DNA of 64,000 bases from Mesocentrotus franciscanus (Eukaryota; Echinodermata; Echinoidea; Camarodonta; Strongylocentrotidae), in assembly GCA_037976565.1 (NCBI GenBank), contig CP137672.1, forward strand, positions 34,860,737-34,924,736, given 5' to 3'. Below, piece by piece: positions 1 through 11,815 of the stretch. Each line of letters begins with the position of its first letter. The stretch's first letter is position 1. The notes under the pieces are model-generated. The model ran no database searches, was not told the DNA's origin, and saw only the letters and a list, made by a program, of their open reading frames with translations. Position numbers and translations under genes: made by a program.

Positions 1-830
1 GCCAATTTGGTCCTTTTAGTACGCAATTATGTCTTTAATAGAGAAGAGGAGGGAGTTTTCGGCCGGGTGGCAGTTTTCGGTGGGTCCGTTGTATGCGTGG
101 TAAAATCACTTTAAAATACATAGCATAATACACATATCACACACATACAAAACGTAATCAGAGTCACAGGAGAACCACATTTGCAATAGAAAATGTATCC
201 TTAAATATCACATTTTAGCGATGTAATCGGCAGTCCCGCTACCTGAATCTGAAAAATCGAATATCTTACGCGTGTCTGTAAGGAAGATGGGTACCAAAAC
301 CTGAGCTGTATTTCAAGTATTTTTCAGATTTAGATCACTATTTTCGTGTATCGCAAGATCAATAGTGTCTCCCCGCACGTATTAAATCATTGCAGTCGGA
401 TCACCACAGGGATAGTTTTTGGCGCCGCGAGCTCTGGCGTGGGATACCTGCTCCGGCCGCACGAACAAACGACGCGCGGGCGAACGAACGACGCGCGTGC
501 GCGCTCCCTATAGACGTACGTACGTTTTACATACAGACGAAAACTGCCTCGCTATAGCCGAAAACTACCCCGAAACAGCGAAAATGAAAATGAATATTGA
601 CATGGCAATTCATGATTTTTGGTCGGGATTCTTTTGTGTTTAAATAATAATAATATTGGCTTCATGATTTGAACAAAAAATGAAAATAAAAAAGAAGAAA
701 TGAGTCCATATGAAGAAGAAAACAAATGGAGAAAAAAAATAAAAAAATAAAAATAAAAAAATACCCGCCCGCCCCTACTCCAGAAAAGCAATCGAGTACA
801 ACCAAACAACTTTTTTTTTGGCCTTATCAA
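1..830 (+). repeat. Dispersed repeat copy 1 (pairs with 3700-4520)
   Basis: This stretch is a diverged direct copy of 3700-4520. Both begin GCCAATTTGGTC, carry the same run of A/T-rich sequence through TCTTACGCGTGTCTGTAAGGAAG, and end in a poly-A/C stretch with CCCGCCCGCCC followed by CAATCGAG. No credible coding sequence is present; open frames here are short and are not conserved between the two copies. The nature of the element is unknown. Confidence 0.8.
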
Positions 831-873
831 GGAGGCAGTCTTTACTGAAAAGGAGGTGACCTTTGGACTCTGG

Positions 874-1083
874 TAGTCCAGATTCAGTCCGTTCTTGGTT
901 TTTATTCTTCTATCACACACATCGATCCCACACAGCGCGCTCTCTCCACTGATCGCGCTATCCCCCAAATTTCCGTCCAAACGATCGAGAATTAGAGGAA
1001 TGACTAGGTCTACTTTCAACGTTGAGGGTGTGTTAGTTTATCAGTTGGGCGCGCTACACGGAAACTGTACATAGGCTGGACTA
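874..1083. mobile_element. Short terminal-inverted-repeat element, first of a head-to-head pair
   Basis: This 210-bp block starts TAGTCCAG and ends CTGGACTA. Its sequence is the reverse complement, over its whole length and with divergence, of the neighbouring block at 1093-1301. Landmarks include the TTTTTATTCTTCTATCACAC segment and GGCGCGC near the inner end. The related region at 21841-21910 lacks both blocks. It is a non-autonomous, MITE-like element of uncertain superfamily. Confidence 0.7.
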
Positions 1084-1092
1084 GAGCAATGG

Positions 1093-1301
1093 TAGTCCAG
1101 CCTCTGTACTGTTTCCGTGTGGCGCGCCCAATTATCTACAACGTTGACAGTAGACCTTGCCATTCGTCTCATTCTGTACCCGATAACGTTCTTTTCGACG
1201 GTACTTTGGGGGATCGCGCGATGCGTGAAGACACCGCGCTGTGTGTGGATCGATGCGTGTGATAGAAGAATAAAAATGAAAACGGACAGAAGCTGGACTA
1301 C
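1093..1301. mobile_element. Short hAT-like MITE with 8-bp target duplication
   Basis: The block starts TAGTCCAG and ends CTGGACTAC. It is flanked on both sides by AGCAATGG (1085-1092 and 1302-1309). The related, uninserted sequence holds a single AGCAATGG at 21887-21894. An 8-bp target duplication is typical of hAT elements. The block is non-coding and lies inverted next to its relative at 874-1083. Confidence 0.7.
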
Positions 1302-1517
1302 AGCAATGGTTACCTTAATCCCTGTCGTGACCAAGAAGTACACAGCGCCCTCTGAGTTGGTCAACGTGTTCGACTTCAGAGGCAATTTTTTGGAGTCGGG
1401 ATTATATTTCTTCGAGTTATATAGGCCTATTGGCCTTTTTAAGAAATATGTTATGTAAAGGTAGGCCTATAATGGTTATCTCTTTTCAAACTATAATTAT
1501 GATTTTTTTTTTCCGGA

Positions 1518-2527
1518 TTAAAGTACAAGTCCACTCCAAAATAAATTACTTTCAATAGAAGCAGAACAATCAGACAAACCAATCAAAAAGAGTTTGAGCA
1601 AAATCGGATTACTAATATCAAAGAAAGTTATGAATTTCTGAAAAAGTATGTAAAACTATGGAACAATGGAAATCACTACATAAATTATCAATTTGGTTAT
1701 CAGTTTGTGACGTCATGTCCTCACTATTTATCAATTGCTTTTGTATAGTTTAATCCCATTAATTCCCTTTTTATCCCCCAAAACTTGATTTCCCCATGCC
1801 TTTGCCCAAGTTATATGATTTGTATCATATTGCGTGCATGACATTTCACAAAATCTTTTATGAATTTTGAAAAATTGATACTATTTTCTGAATATTGTAT
1901 TTTCATAATTATTGATTTTTATATAAATAGTTTATCAAAATTCACATTTTTCATGATTTGACTGGAAAAAAATTACTCTTTATTAGAGCATCCACACAAA
2001 AACATATTACTATCAATCTAACTTGGATGTTGGTGTGAAGAAATAAGATTCTTAGGAGGAAAATAGGAAATTTATATTATCAATATAAAGAAAATAATTA
2101 GTGGATAGTGAGTACATGACGTCACATACTCATGAGTGAGTTTCCAATTTGTCTAGTGATTTTCAAAGTTTTTCATTTCATTAAAAATTCATAATTTTTT
2201 AGTTATCGGATTTTGCTCAAACTTTTTTTGATTGGTTTGTCTGATTGTCCTGCTTCTATTGAAAGTAATTTATTTTTGGAGTGGACTTGTACTTTAATCC
2301 GGAAAAAAAAAATCAGAATTATAGTTTGAGAAGAGATAACCATTATAGGCTAACATTACATAACTTATTTCTTAAAAAGGTAAATATATAACTCGAAGAA
2401 ATATTATCCCGACTCCAACAAATTGCCTCTGAAGTCGAACACGTTGACCAACTCAGAGGGCGCTGTGTACTTCTTGGTCATGACAGTCATGAAAGTAAGT
2501 TATTTTTGGAGTGGACTTGCTCTTTAA
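1518..2527. mobile_element. TTAA-flanked palindromic MITE (piggyBac-like), complex copy
   Basis: The insertion is bounded by TTAA at 1518-1521 and 2524-2527. The related locus at 22101-22130 reads straight through a single TTAA (22111-22114) with the same left and right flanks, so the empty site is visible. The terminal inverted repeats begin about AGTACAAGTCCACTCC. A first right end lies at 2294. It is followed, at 2298-2489, by an inverted copy of the left flank (1322-1517), and then by a second right end at about 2495-2523. Other family members are at 17742-18512 and 23771-24510. The whole body is a long imperfect palindrome with no coding capacity. Confidence 0.8.
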
Positions 2528-2539
2528 GTTTATTTTCAT

Positions 2540-2840
2540 CTGATCGTACTGTTTTGATTGGACCAACATAATACATGTCAAACCTGTCTTAGTGGCCACC
2601 TCTCCATGCATTTTGTCTCCCTCGAGAAAGACATTTCTATTGTAGACCCTGTCTAGAAAAGCAAACTGTCTACAGTGGCCCAGGGGCGGCGGGGCGTCTG
2701 TCAAAGTGGGGGGCGCGAAAAAGGTACTTTGTACATCTACAACATTATAAGACATTGGTATATATCTCTACAGTAACAAAATTACATCTTATAACGAAGA
2801 AAAAAAACCGTTCCTGATCGGGGGTTTAAGCACAATATAA
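2540..2840 (+). repeat. Dispersed repeat shared with 22111-22200 and 23480-23640
   Basis: The segment around GCCCAGGGGCGGCGGGGCGT and the CTCGAGAAAGA motif recurs at 23480-23640. The first part, TTTATTTTCATCTGATCGTACT, recurs at 22115-22136. In the second location the two parts are separated by the satellite at 22383-23420. No gene was recognised. Confidence 0.75.
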
Positions 2841-2896
2841 TAATGGAAGACTGAAAAGACCGTTAATAAGAAACATAATTATATCAATTATAAATC

Positions 2897-3085
2897 AGAG
2901 GGGCACCAGAGATGTAAAAAAAAAGCGCATATGAGAATGGAAAAGGGGCATTTATTACAAAGAAAGAGGGGCACGTATCAGATAATAGGGGCATTTAACA
3001 GAAGTAAAAAGGGCATTTATGAGAAGAGGAAGGCGCTTTTATTAAAAAGGAAAAAGGGGCAATTATCATGACGCAAACGGCCCGT
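2897..3085 (+). repeat. Degenerate ~28-bp minisatellite with GGGGCA(C/T)TTAT core
   Basis: Successive units read approximately AGGGGCATTTATNAGAA followed by a purine-rich spacer. The same family recurs at 14830-15200 and 24720-25205. It is strongly purine-rich on the plus strand. No protein-coding periodicity is apparent. Confidence 0.75.
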
Positions 3086-3280
3086 CTACCCTTTACCCTA
3101 CTAAATCCCTGCTTACTCGGGTTTCAGGACATCACTTTCACAGGGTGAATCTGAGGATTAAGTCCTTCCTATATCTCTTCTCCAAGTAATCCAATTATCC
3201 CTAATCCTCTTAACTAGCGAGGGACAGTTAGCCGCTTACGTAATCCTTGACTACAATGCCTTCAATCACAATAGGATCGA

Positions 3281-3308
3281 GTGTGGTTGTGTATGTGTGT
3301 GTGTGTGT
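3281..3308 (+). repeat. (GT)n microsatellite
   Basis: A run of GT dinucleotides with one interruption, in an otherwise featureless stretch at 3120-3700. Confidence 0.8.
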
Positions 3309-3699
3309 ACTCGAGCTTGTACTTGAACTTCCCCTAGCTACCTCGACCCAGTGTTCGGAGATCGCGGTGGGTATTGCGTGTGCTGTGATCAAACTGCTCA
3401 GTACTTCAGTAACTAGACCATGATAGTGTGGAGCAGGTGTATAATGTATAGTGTCTGTATCTTTGTGTGGGAAGAGAATGAATCGTCAGTGGTCTGAGGA
3501 GTTGAAGTGCAAATGTTAGGCCATTAAAAAAAAAACATGTTTAGCGTCCTGCCTTTTTGAAAAATAGGAATGAGGTCGAGGCTCTTTTTTTTTCTTTTTT
3601 TTTTGAAATATTTTTTTTTTTTTTTGGAGCAATTTTTAAAGTTTTTTGGAGCAATTTTAACCATTTTATGCATGTTGCAAGGATCGAAATGTGTCCCGT

Positions 3700-4520
3700 C
3701 GCCAATTTGGTCTTTCAGTACGCAATTCTGTTTTTATATTATAATATAGAGGAGGGATTTTCGGCCAGATGGCAATTTTGGGCAGGTCCGTTGTACGCAG
3801 GTGAAATACATAGCATAATAGCATATCACATAATCACACACATACAATACATTTCAGAGTCACAGGAGATCGACATTTGCAATGGAAAATGCATCCTTAA
3901 ATATCACATTTTAGCAATGTAATCGGCGGTCCTGCTACCTGAATCTGAAAAATCAAATATCTTACGCGTGTCTGTAAGGAAGATGGGTACCAAAACCTGA
4001 GCTGTATTTCAAGTATTTTCAGATTTAGATCGCGATTTTTCATGTATAGCATACTCAAAGTGTCTCACAGCACGTATTCAATCACTGCAGTCGGATAGCG
4101 CGCACACGATCACTGCATGCAGGGGTAATTTTCGGCGCGCCCAGCTCTGGCGTGGGATACACACGCGCTATAGATCAGCGGGTGAATGAACGACGCGCGT
4201 GCGCTCCCCATTGACTTTGTACATGCGGCCGAAAACTGCCTCGCTATAGCCAAAAACTACCTCCGAAACAGTGAGAATGAAATTGAATATTGCCATGGCA
4301 ATTCATGACTTTTTTCTGGGATTCTTTTTGTGTTTAAATAATAATAATATTGGCCTCATGATTTGAACAAAAATGAAAATAAATAGGAAGTAAAGAGTCC
4401 AAATGAAGAGGGGAAAAATGAAATGGAAAAAAAAAAAAAAATCCGCCCGCCCGCCCCTACTTCAGAAAAGCAATCGAGGACAACCAAATGATTTTTTTTT
4501 GGGGGGGGGGGCCTAATGCT
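3700..4520 (+). repeat. Dispersed repeat copy 2 (pairs with 1-830)
   Basis: This copy is homologous to 1-830 in the same orientation. It starts GCCAATTTGGTC and contains the matching GAAGATGGGTACCAAAACC and CCCGCCCGCCC segments. Poly-T tracts at 3580-3660 precede it and a G-run at about 4500 closes it. Confidence 0.8.
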
Positions 4521-5150
4521 AATAATGTAGCCTGGTTTGAATGCGAAATTATACTTTATCTATATAACTTTCCAACCTTAGGTCATTAAAAAAACATTCA
4601 TGTTTAGCGTCCCCGCCCACTTCTTTTTTGGGGGGCCGCCTGTTTTCTTTTTTCCATTTTTTTCCATTTTTCCCCCCTTTTTTTTAATTTAAAAAAAAAA
4701 GGAAAACATACCGCCAAAATGATCTTTTTCTGAATTAGAATAAAAATAAAACATAAGTGCTGGCGGCCATCTTAAAAAATAGCCCGACTGGCTGGACGTC
4801 AGGTTAAATGAACCAAGCGGCCCAAATCTTGAAAAAATATTAAGCGGCGAATCAGCCAGCCGGTGAATAAGCGGGGTGGGGTGAGCTAGCCCTCCTTTTT
4901 CTCAACACCCCTGAGCATTACAAAATAGATAATACAACAAATAAAAAAATCTTCTTTTTTTTTTGCTAGGGGGGGGGGTCCATTTTCATTTTTTTTAAGG
5001 GTAAAATTAACGTTTTTTGCCGGGGCCCGGGCCCGTCGGCCCCACCCCCTTGCATGTTATTAAAGTGCAAATGATTCTTCTCTTTCTTACTTACGAGGTC
5101 CAGAATAACTTTATGATTTAAAAATATGACCCGATTTCAATGCTTTAATA
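4521..5150. other. Non-coding mosaic of repeat fragments
   Basis: No gene is seen. Around 4700-4800 there is a single diverged copy of the segment that is part of the higher-order satellite unit at 5.8-10 kb (CATACCGC...GGCGGCCATCTT). Around 4855-5050 there is sequence resembling the GC-rich inverted-repeat element at 51316-51625 (CCGGTGAATAAGCGGGG, followed by C/G runs). Confidence 0.6.
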
Positions 5151-5360
5151 TTATTATTGTTATCTCGTTATTCAAAATGTTTTAAGGGTCAGTGTTCATA
5201 AATTGCGTAAAATATTAGCGATCAGGATAGGACTGCACATTTCGTTCAATATTTTGAGTTTGAAATCGCGAGTCTAACACCATTGAGTACCCTTACACTG
5301 ATTTTTTTGGGGGATGGGGCTCTGTTTCTATAGAAAAAACGCCTCGACTAAGTAATCCGC
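5150..5360 (+). repeat. Direct repeat flanking the satellite field (pairs with 9968-10195)
   Basis: From TATTATTGTTATCTCGTTAT through AAAACGCCTCGACTAAG, this segment is closely matched at 9968-10195. The two copies bracket the higher-order satellite. Short related segments continue at 5440-5800 and 11370-11820 (CAGGGTCATC..TTGAATTT). No gene was seen. Confidence 0.8.
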
Positions 5361-5803
5361 TCCCACCCGCCCAGCCGTAGCCTACTGTATACTCTATAAA
5401 AAAATCTAGTCAGATTTGAATAGATTACCGTATCGGAGGGACACTAACTAGAAGTTCTATTAAAAATGAGTACCAGCTAGGGTACCAGGGTCATCATTAG
5501 ATTGAATTTTAAGTCCATGTAAAGTAAACTAATAGAATAAATGTAGAATTTAATTCGCTAAGCCTGAAGGAAGATATAGTTGACACAATATTTATGTGTG
5601 CGTTTCTGTAGAAAAACGCCACGACTGGGTACCCCCTGTACTGTACGAAGGCAGAGAGAAGACAGAGGCGAACAAGTAATGTGTTAATAACCGAGTAACT
5701 ATTTAGAGTCGTTTTAAAGTTCGAGGGTCATCCTAAGATTGAATTTGAAGTCTGTGTAAAGTGAGCAATATAATAAAATCCAGAATTCATTTCGCTAAAC
5801 TAG

Positions 5804-8153
5804 TGAAGGAAGATATATAACAGTGGACACGTACGGTAATACAGCTCTTACTCCAAAAGTGATGTCAATGGATTAGTAAAACCCGACTTGGCCGTAAGAG
5901 AGAGAGAGAGAGAGAAGGGTCGAGAGTTTAGATTCCGCCCACGCCTCTAAGCCCCTCGCTTGCGAGCTGCATTGGACACGTACAGTTCCTACTCCAAAAG
6001 TGATGTCAATGGATTAAAAAACCCGACTTGGCCATAAGGGAGAGAGAGAAAGATATATATAGAGAGAGAGAGAGAGAGAGTGTGTGTGTGCGTGTGTTTG
6101 TTTATGAATTTTCAGTTGATTTTCTACCTGAACGGAGGTCAGATCCCTTTTTTCCTTCTTTTCATTTTCTTCTTCTTTTCTTCTCCTTTTTCTTCTCCTT
6201 TTTCTTCTCCTTTTTCTTCTCCTTCCTTTTCTTACTCCAAAAGTGATGTTTTAAGGATTGCCTTTGGTAAACCCGACTTGAAAAAACATGAAAAACATAC
6301 CGCTAAAATGATCTTTTTTCTGAATAAGAATAAATTAAAATATAAGTGTTGGCGGCCATCTTGAAAAATAGCCCGACTTGCAGGAAGATATATAACAGTG
6401 GACACGTACGGTAATACAGCTCTTACTCCAAAAGTGATGTCAATGGATTAGTAAAACCCGACTTGGCCGTAAGAGAGAGAGAGAGAGAGGGTCGAGAGCT
6501 TAGATTCCGCCCACTATAAGCCCCTCGCTTGCGAGCTGCATTGGACACTTACAGTTCCTACTCCAAAAGTGATGTCAATGGATTAGTAAAACCCGACTTG
6601 GCCGTAAGAGAGAGAGAGAGAGTCGAGAGTTTAGATTCCGCCCACTAAGCCCCTCGCTTGCGAGCTGCATTGACACGTACATCCGGGCCCTACTCCAAAA
6701 GTGATGTCAATGGATTAAAAACCCGACTTGGCCATAAGGGAGAGAGAGAGAGACAGAGAAAGATAGAGAGAGACAGAGACAGAGACAGAGACAGAGAAAG
6801 ATAGAGAGAGAGAGAGAGTGTGCGTGTGTTTGTTTATGAATTTTCAGTTGAAGTTCTACTCAAACGGAGATCAGTTCCCTTTTTCTTCTTTTCTTCTTCT
6901 TTTTTCCACTCCTTTTCTTCTCCTTCCTTTTCTTACCCCAAAAGTGATGTTAAAGGATTGCCTTTGGTAAAGCCGACTTAAAAAAAAACATGAAAAACAT
7001 ACCGCTAAAATGATCTTTTTTCTGAATAAGAATAAAAATAAAACATATAAAGTGTTGGCGGCCATCTTGAAAAATAGCCCGACTGGCAGGAAGATATATA
7101 ACAGTGGACACGCCAAAAGTGATGTCAATGGATTAGTAAAACCCGACTTGGCCGTAAGAGAGAGAGAGAGAGAGGGTCGAGAGTTTAGATTCCGCCCACT
7201 AAGCCCCTCGCTTGCGAGCTGCATTGACACGTACAGTTCCTACTCCAAAAGTGATGTCAATGGATTAAAAAACCCGACTTGGCCGTAAGAGAGAGAGAGA
7301 GAGAGAAGGGTCGAGAGTTTAGATTCCGCCCACTAAGCCCCTCGCTTGCGAGCTGCATTGACACGTACAGGGCCTACTCCAAAAGTGATGTCAATGGATT
7401 AAAAAAACCCGACTTGGCCATAAGGGAGAGAGAGAGAGACAGAGAAAGATAGAGAGAGAGAGAGAGACAGAGAGACAGAGACAGAGAAGAGAGAGAGAGA
7501 GAGAGAGTGCGTGTGTTTGTTTATGAATTTTCAGTTGAAGTTCTACTCAAACGGAGATCAGTTCCCTTTTTCTTCTTTTCTTCTTCTTTTTCCACTCCTT
7601 TTCTTCTCCTTCCTTTTCTTACCCCAAAAGTGATGTTAAAGGATTGCCTTTGGTAAAGCCGACTTAAAAAAACATGAAAAACATACCGCTAAAATGATCT
7701 TTTTCTGAATAAGAATAAAAATAAAACATATAAAGTGTTGGCGGCCATCTTGAAAAATAGCCCGACTTGCAGGAAGATATATAACAGTGGACACGCCAAA
7801 AGTGATGTCAATGGATTAGTAAAACCCGACTTGGCCGTAAGAGAGAGAGAGAGAGGGTCGAGAGTTTAGATTCCGCCCACTAAGCCCCTCGCTTGCGAGC
7901 TGCATTGGACACGTACAGTTCCTACTCCAAAAGTGATGTCAATGGATTAAAAACCCGACTTGGCCGTAAGAGAGAGAGAGAGAGAGGGTCGAGAGTTTAG
8001 ATTCCGCCCACTAAGCCCCTCGCTTGCGAGCTGCATTGGACACGTACAGGGCCTACTCCAAAAGTGATGTCAATGGATTAAAAACCCGACTTGGCCATAA
8101 GGGAGAGACAGAGAAAGATAGAGAGAGACAGAGACAGAGACAGAGACAGAGAC

Positions 8154-8187
<34 letters not shown>

Positions 8188-9904
8188 TGTGCGTGTGTTT
8201 GTTAATGAATTTTCAGTTGAAGTTCTACTCAAACGGAGATCAGTTCCCTTTTTCTTCTTTTCTTCTTCTTTTTTCCACTCCTTTTCTTCTCCTTCCTTTT
8301 CTTACCCCAAAAGTGATGTTAAAGGATTGCCTTTGGTAAAGCCGACTTAAAAAAACATGAAAAACATACCGCTAAAATGATCTTTTTCTGAATAAGAATA
8401 AAAATAAAACATATAAAGTGTTGGCGGCCATCTTGAAAAATAGCCCGACTTGCAGGAAGATATATAACAGTGGACACGTACGGTTATACAGCTCTTACTC
8501 CAAAAGTGATGTCAATGGATTAGTAAAACCCGACTTGGCCGTAAGAGAGAGAGAGAGAGAGAGGGTCGAGAGTTTAGATTCCGCCCACTAAGCCCCTCGC
8601 TTGCGAGCTGCATTGAACACGTACAGTTCCTACTCCAAAAGTGATGTCAATGGATTAAAAACCCGACTTGGCCATAAGGGAGAGAGAGAGAGAAGATAGA
8701 TTATATATAGAGAGAGAGAGAGAGAGTGTGCGTGTGTTTGTTTATGAATTTTCAGTTGATTTTCTACTTGAACGGAGCCTGATCAGTTCCCTTTTTTCTT
8801 CTTTTCTTCTTCTTTTTTTTCCACTCCTTTTTCTTCTCCTTCCTTTTCTTACCCCAAAAGTGATGTTAAAGGATTGCCTTTGGTAAAGCCGACTTAAAAA
8901 AACATGAAAACATACCGCTAAAATGATCTTTTTCTGAATAAGAATAAAAATAAAACATATAAAGTGTTGGCGGCCATCTTGAAAAATAGCCCGACTTGCA
9001 GGAAGATATATAACAGTGGACACGTACGGTTATACAGCTCTTACTCCAAAAGTGATGTCAATGGATTAGTAAAACCCGACTTGGCCGTAAGAGAGAGAGA
9101 GAGAGAGGGTCGAGAGTTTAGATTCCGCCCACTAAGCCCCTCGCTTGCGAGCTGCATTGACACGTACAGTTCCTACTCCAAAAGTGATGTCAATGGATTA
9201 TAAAACCCGACTTGGCCGTAAGAGAGAGAGAGAGAAGGGTCGAGAGTTTAGATTCCGCCCACTAAGCCCCTCGCTTGCGAGCTGCATTGGACACGTACAG
9301 TTCCTACTCCAAAAGTGATGTCAATGGATTAAAAAACCCGACTTGGCCATAAGGTAGAGAGAGAGAGAGAGAGAAAGATATATATATATATATAGAGAGA
9401 GAGAGTGTGTGCGTGTGTTTGTTTATGAATTTTCAGTTGATTTTCTACTTGAACGGAGCCTGATCAGTTCCCTTTTTTTCTTCTTTTCTCTTTCTTCTTC
9501 TTCTTTTTCTTCTCCTTTTTCTTCTCCTTCCTTTTCTTACTCCAAAAGTGATCAGGATTGCCTTTGGTAAACCCGTCTTGAAAAAAACATGAAAAACATA
9601 CTGCTAAAAATAATGATCTTTTTCTGAATTAGAATAAAAATAATACATAAGTGTTGGCGGCCATCTTGAAAAATAGCCCGACTGGCAGGAAGATATATAA
9701 CAGTGGACACGCCAAAAGTGATGTCAATGGATTAGTAAAACCCGACTTGGCCGTAAGAGAGAGAGAGAGAGGGTCAAGAGTTTAGATTCCGCCCACGCCT
9801 CTAAGCCCCTTGCTTGCGAGCTGCAGTGGACACGTACATCCGGGCCCCTACTCCAAAAGTGATGTCAATGGATTAAAAAACCCGACTTGGCCAAAAGGGA
9901 GAGA

Positions 9905-9960
<56 letters not shown>
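5804..9960 (+). repeat. Higher-order satellite array, unit about 550-700 bp
   Basis: Units begin with GGAAGATATATAACAGTGG near 5808, 6383, 7088, 7772, 8454, 9001 and 9688, giving spacings of roughly 575, 705, 684, 682, 547 and 687 bp. Each unit holds two or three ~130-bp subrepeats (CCAAAAGTGATGTCAATGGA, then GACTTGGCC, a (GA)n tract, TTTAGATTCCGCC, CCCTCGCTTGCGAGC). A TTCTTCTCC pyrimidine tract and a GGCGGCCATCTTGAAAAATAG segment follow. Short open frames in this region are products of the periodicity, not genes. Confidence 0.9.
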
Positions 9961-9961
<1 letters not shown>

Positions 9962-9967
9962 TGAGCT

Positions 9968-10195
9968 TCAATTATTGTTATCTCGTTATTCAAAATGTTT
10001 TAAGGGTCAGTGTTCATAAATTGCGTAAAATATTAGCGATCAGGATAGGACTACACATTTCGTTCAATATTTTGAGTTTAGTTGAAATCGCGGGTCTGAC
10101 ACCATTGAGTACCCTTCCACTGGGTTTTTTTTTGGGGGCTCTGTTTCTGTATAAAAAAACGCCTCGACTAAGTTATCCGCTCCCAAAGTAAGCCA
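9968..10195 (+). repeat. Second copy of the flanking direct repeat
   Basis: This is homologous to 5150-5360 in the same orientation, immediately after the (GA)n end of the higher-order array. Confidence 0.8.
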
Positions 10196-10440
10196 CAAAG
10201 TAAGCCGACGAAACGAAAGAAATGAATGTAGAAATTGAATGCCAATATCACATGCGCTTGAGAAAATAAAAGAGAAATAGATCGCGGGAGAGAGAGAAAC
10301 GAAAACAATTATATATCGCTGATGTTACGGGCTTTTATGACAAAAAGTAAGCCGACGGAACGAAAGAAATGAATAAAGAAAATGAATGCCAATATCACCG
10401 GCGATTAAGAAAACAAAAGAGAAATAAAAGGTGATATTGG
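10196..10440 (-). repeat. Inverted-repeat arm next to minisatellite array 1
   Basis: Two short tandem copies of GTAAGCCGACGGAACGAAAG followed by GAATGCCAATATCAC occur here. Their reverse complement lies at about 12745-12895, in front of the second minisatellite array. The junction GGTGATATTGGCATTCATTT at about 10430-10450 is itself a small palindrome with this arm. Confidence 0.75.
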
Positions 10441-10464
10441 CATTCATTTTCTTCAATCATTTCT

Positions 10465-11372
10465 GTCTTGCCAATAACTATTGTTTCACATCTCCGTACG
10501 GGCAACGAAGTCTTAATTGCCAATAATTATTGTTTTTAGATCTCCGTACGGGCAACGCAGTCTTGCCAATATTGATTGCTTTTAGATCTCCGTTTGGGCA
10601 ACGAATTCTTGCCAATAATTATTGTTTTTAGATCTCCGTACGGGCAACGAAGTCTTGCCAATAATTATTGTTTTTAGATCTCCGTTCGGGCAACAAAATC
10701 TTGCCAATAATTATTGTTTTTAGATCTTCGCACGGGCAACGAAGTCTTGCCAATAATTATTGTTTTTAGATCTCCGTTCGGGCAACGAAGTCTTGCCAAT
10801 AATTATTTTTTTAGATCTCCGTACGGGCAACGAAGTCTTGCCAATAATTATTTGTTTTAGATCTCCGTACGGGCAACGAAGTCTTGCCAATAATTATTGT
10901 TTTCTGATCTCCGTATCGGCAATGAATTCCCGCCAATAATTATTGTTTTTACTTCTCCGTACGGGCAACGATCGAAGTCTTGCCGATAGTTATTGTTCTT
11001 AGATCTCCGTATGGGCAACGAAGTCTTGCCAATAATTATTGTTTTGAGATCTCCGTACGGGCAACGAAGTCTTGCCAATAATTATTGTTTTCTGATCTCC
11101 GTACGGGCAACGAAGTCTTGCCAATAATTATTGTTTTCTGATCTCCGTATCGGCAATGAGGTCCCGCCAATAATTATTGTTTTTAGATCTCCGTACGGGC
11201 AACGTAGTCTTGCCAATAATTATTGTTTTCTGATCTCCGTACGGGCAACGAAGTCTTGCCAATAATTATTGTATTTTGATCTCCGTGTCGGCAATGAAGT
11301 GCCGCCAATAATTATTGTTTTTAGATCTCCGTATCGGCAATGAAGTCCCGCCAATAATTATTGTTTTTAGTG
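10465..11372 (+). repeat. 46-bp minisatellite array 1 (about 19 units)
   Basis: The unit is approximately GATCTCCGTACGGGCAACG followed by AAGTCTTGCCAATAATTATTG and a T-rich stretch. Variants have CCGTATCGGCAATG or CCGTTCGGGCAACG. The period is about 46 bp, which is not a multiple of three, so open frames repeat every three units and are artefacts. The array starts after CAATCATTTCTGTCTTGCC, exactly as array 2 does. Confidence 0.95.
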
Positions 11373-11815
11373 ATGTGTTCGTACCCGAGTTATTAGTTTA
11401 TAACCTAAACCCGCTCGACATTTGAGTCGTTTTAGGAACCTTTCTAAAAGTACCAGGGTCATCTTTAGATTGAATTGTAAGTCTATATAAAGTGAACTAA
11501 TGAAATAAATCTAGAATTCATTTCGCTAATTAAGCTTTGAAGGAATTTACAATGGACGCGTCTGTTCATGTAGAAAAAAAGCCTCTAGTGGATTATCCCC
11601 CCCCGGTCTGTACTGTACTGAAGGCAGATAGGAGACGGAGGCAAAAAGGGGATGTGTTTATACCCAATTTACTAGTCTTTTATCTAAACCCACTCAATAC
11701 TTGAGTCGATTTTAAAATAATTTACTGAAAGTACCAGGGTCATCATTAAATTAAATTTGAAGTCTATGTAAAGTAACAATAAAATAAAATCTAGAAATCG
11801 TTTCGCTAAGCTTGA

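Noticed and set aside
6028..9203. Short frames of 70-120 codons in the GA-rich satellite
   Set aside because: They are simple translations of (GA)n, (CTT)n and the satellite subrepeat, with no conservation beyond the repeat itself.
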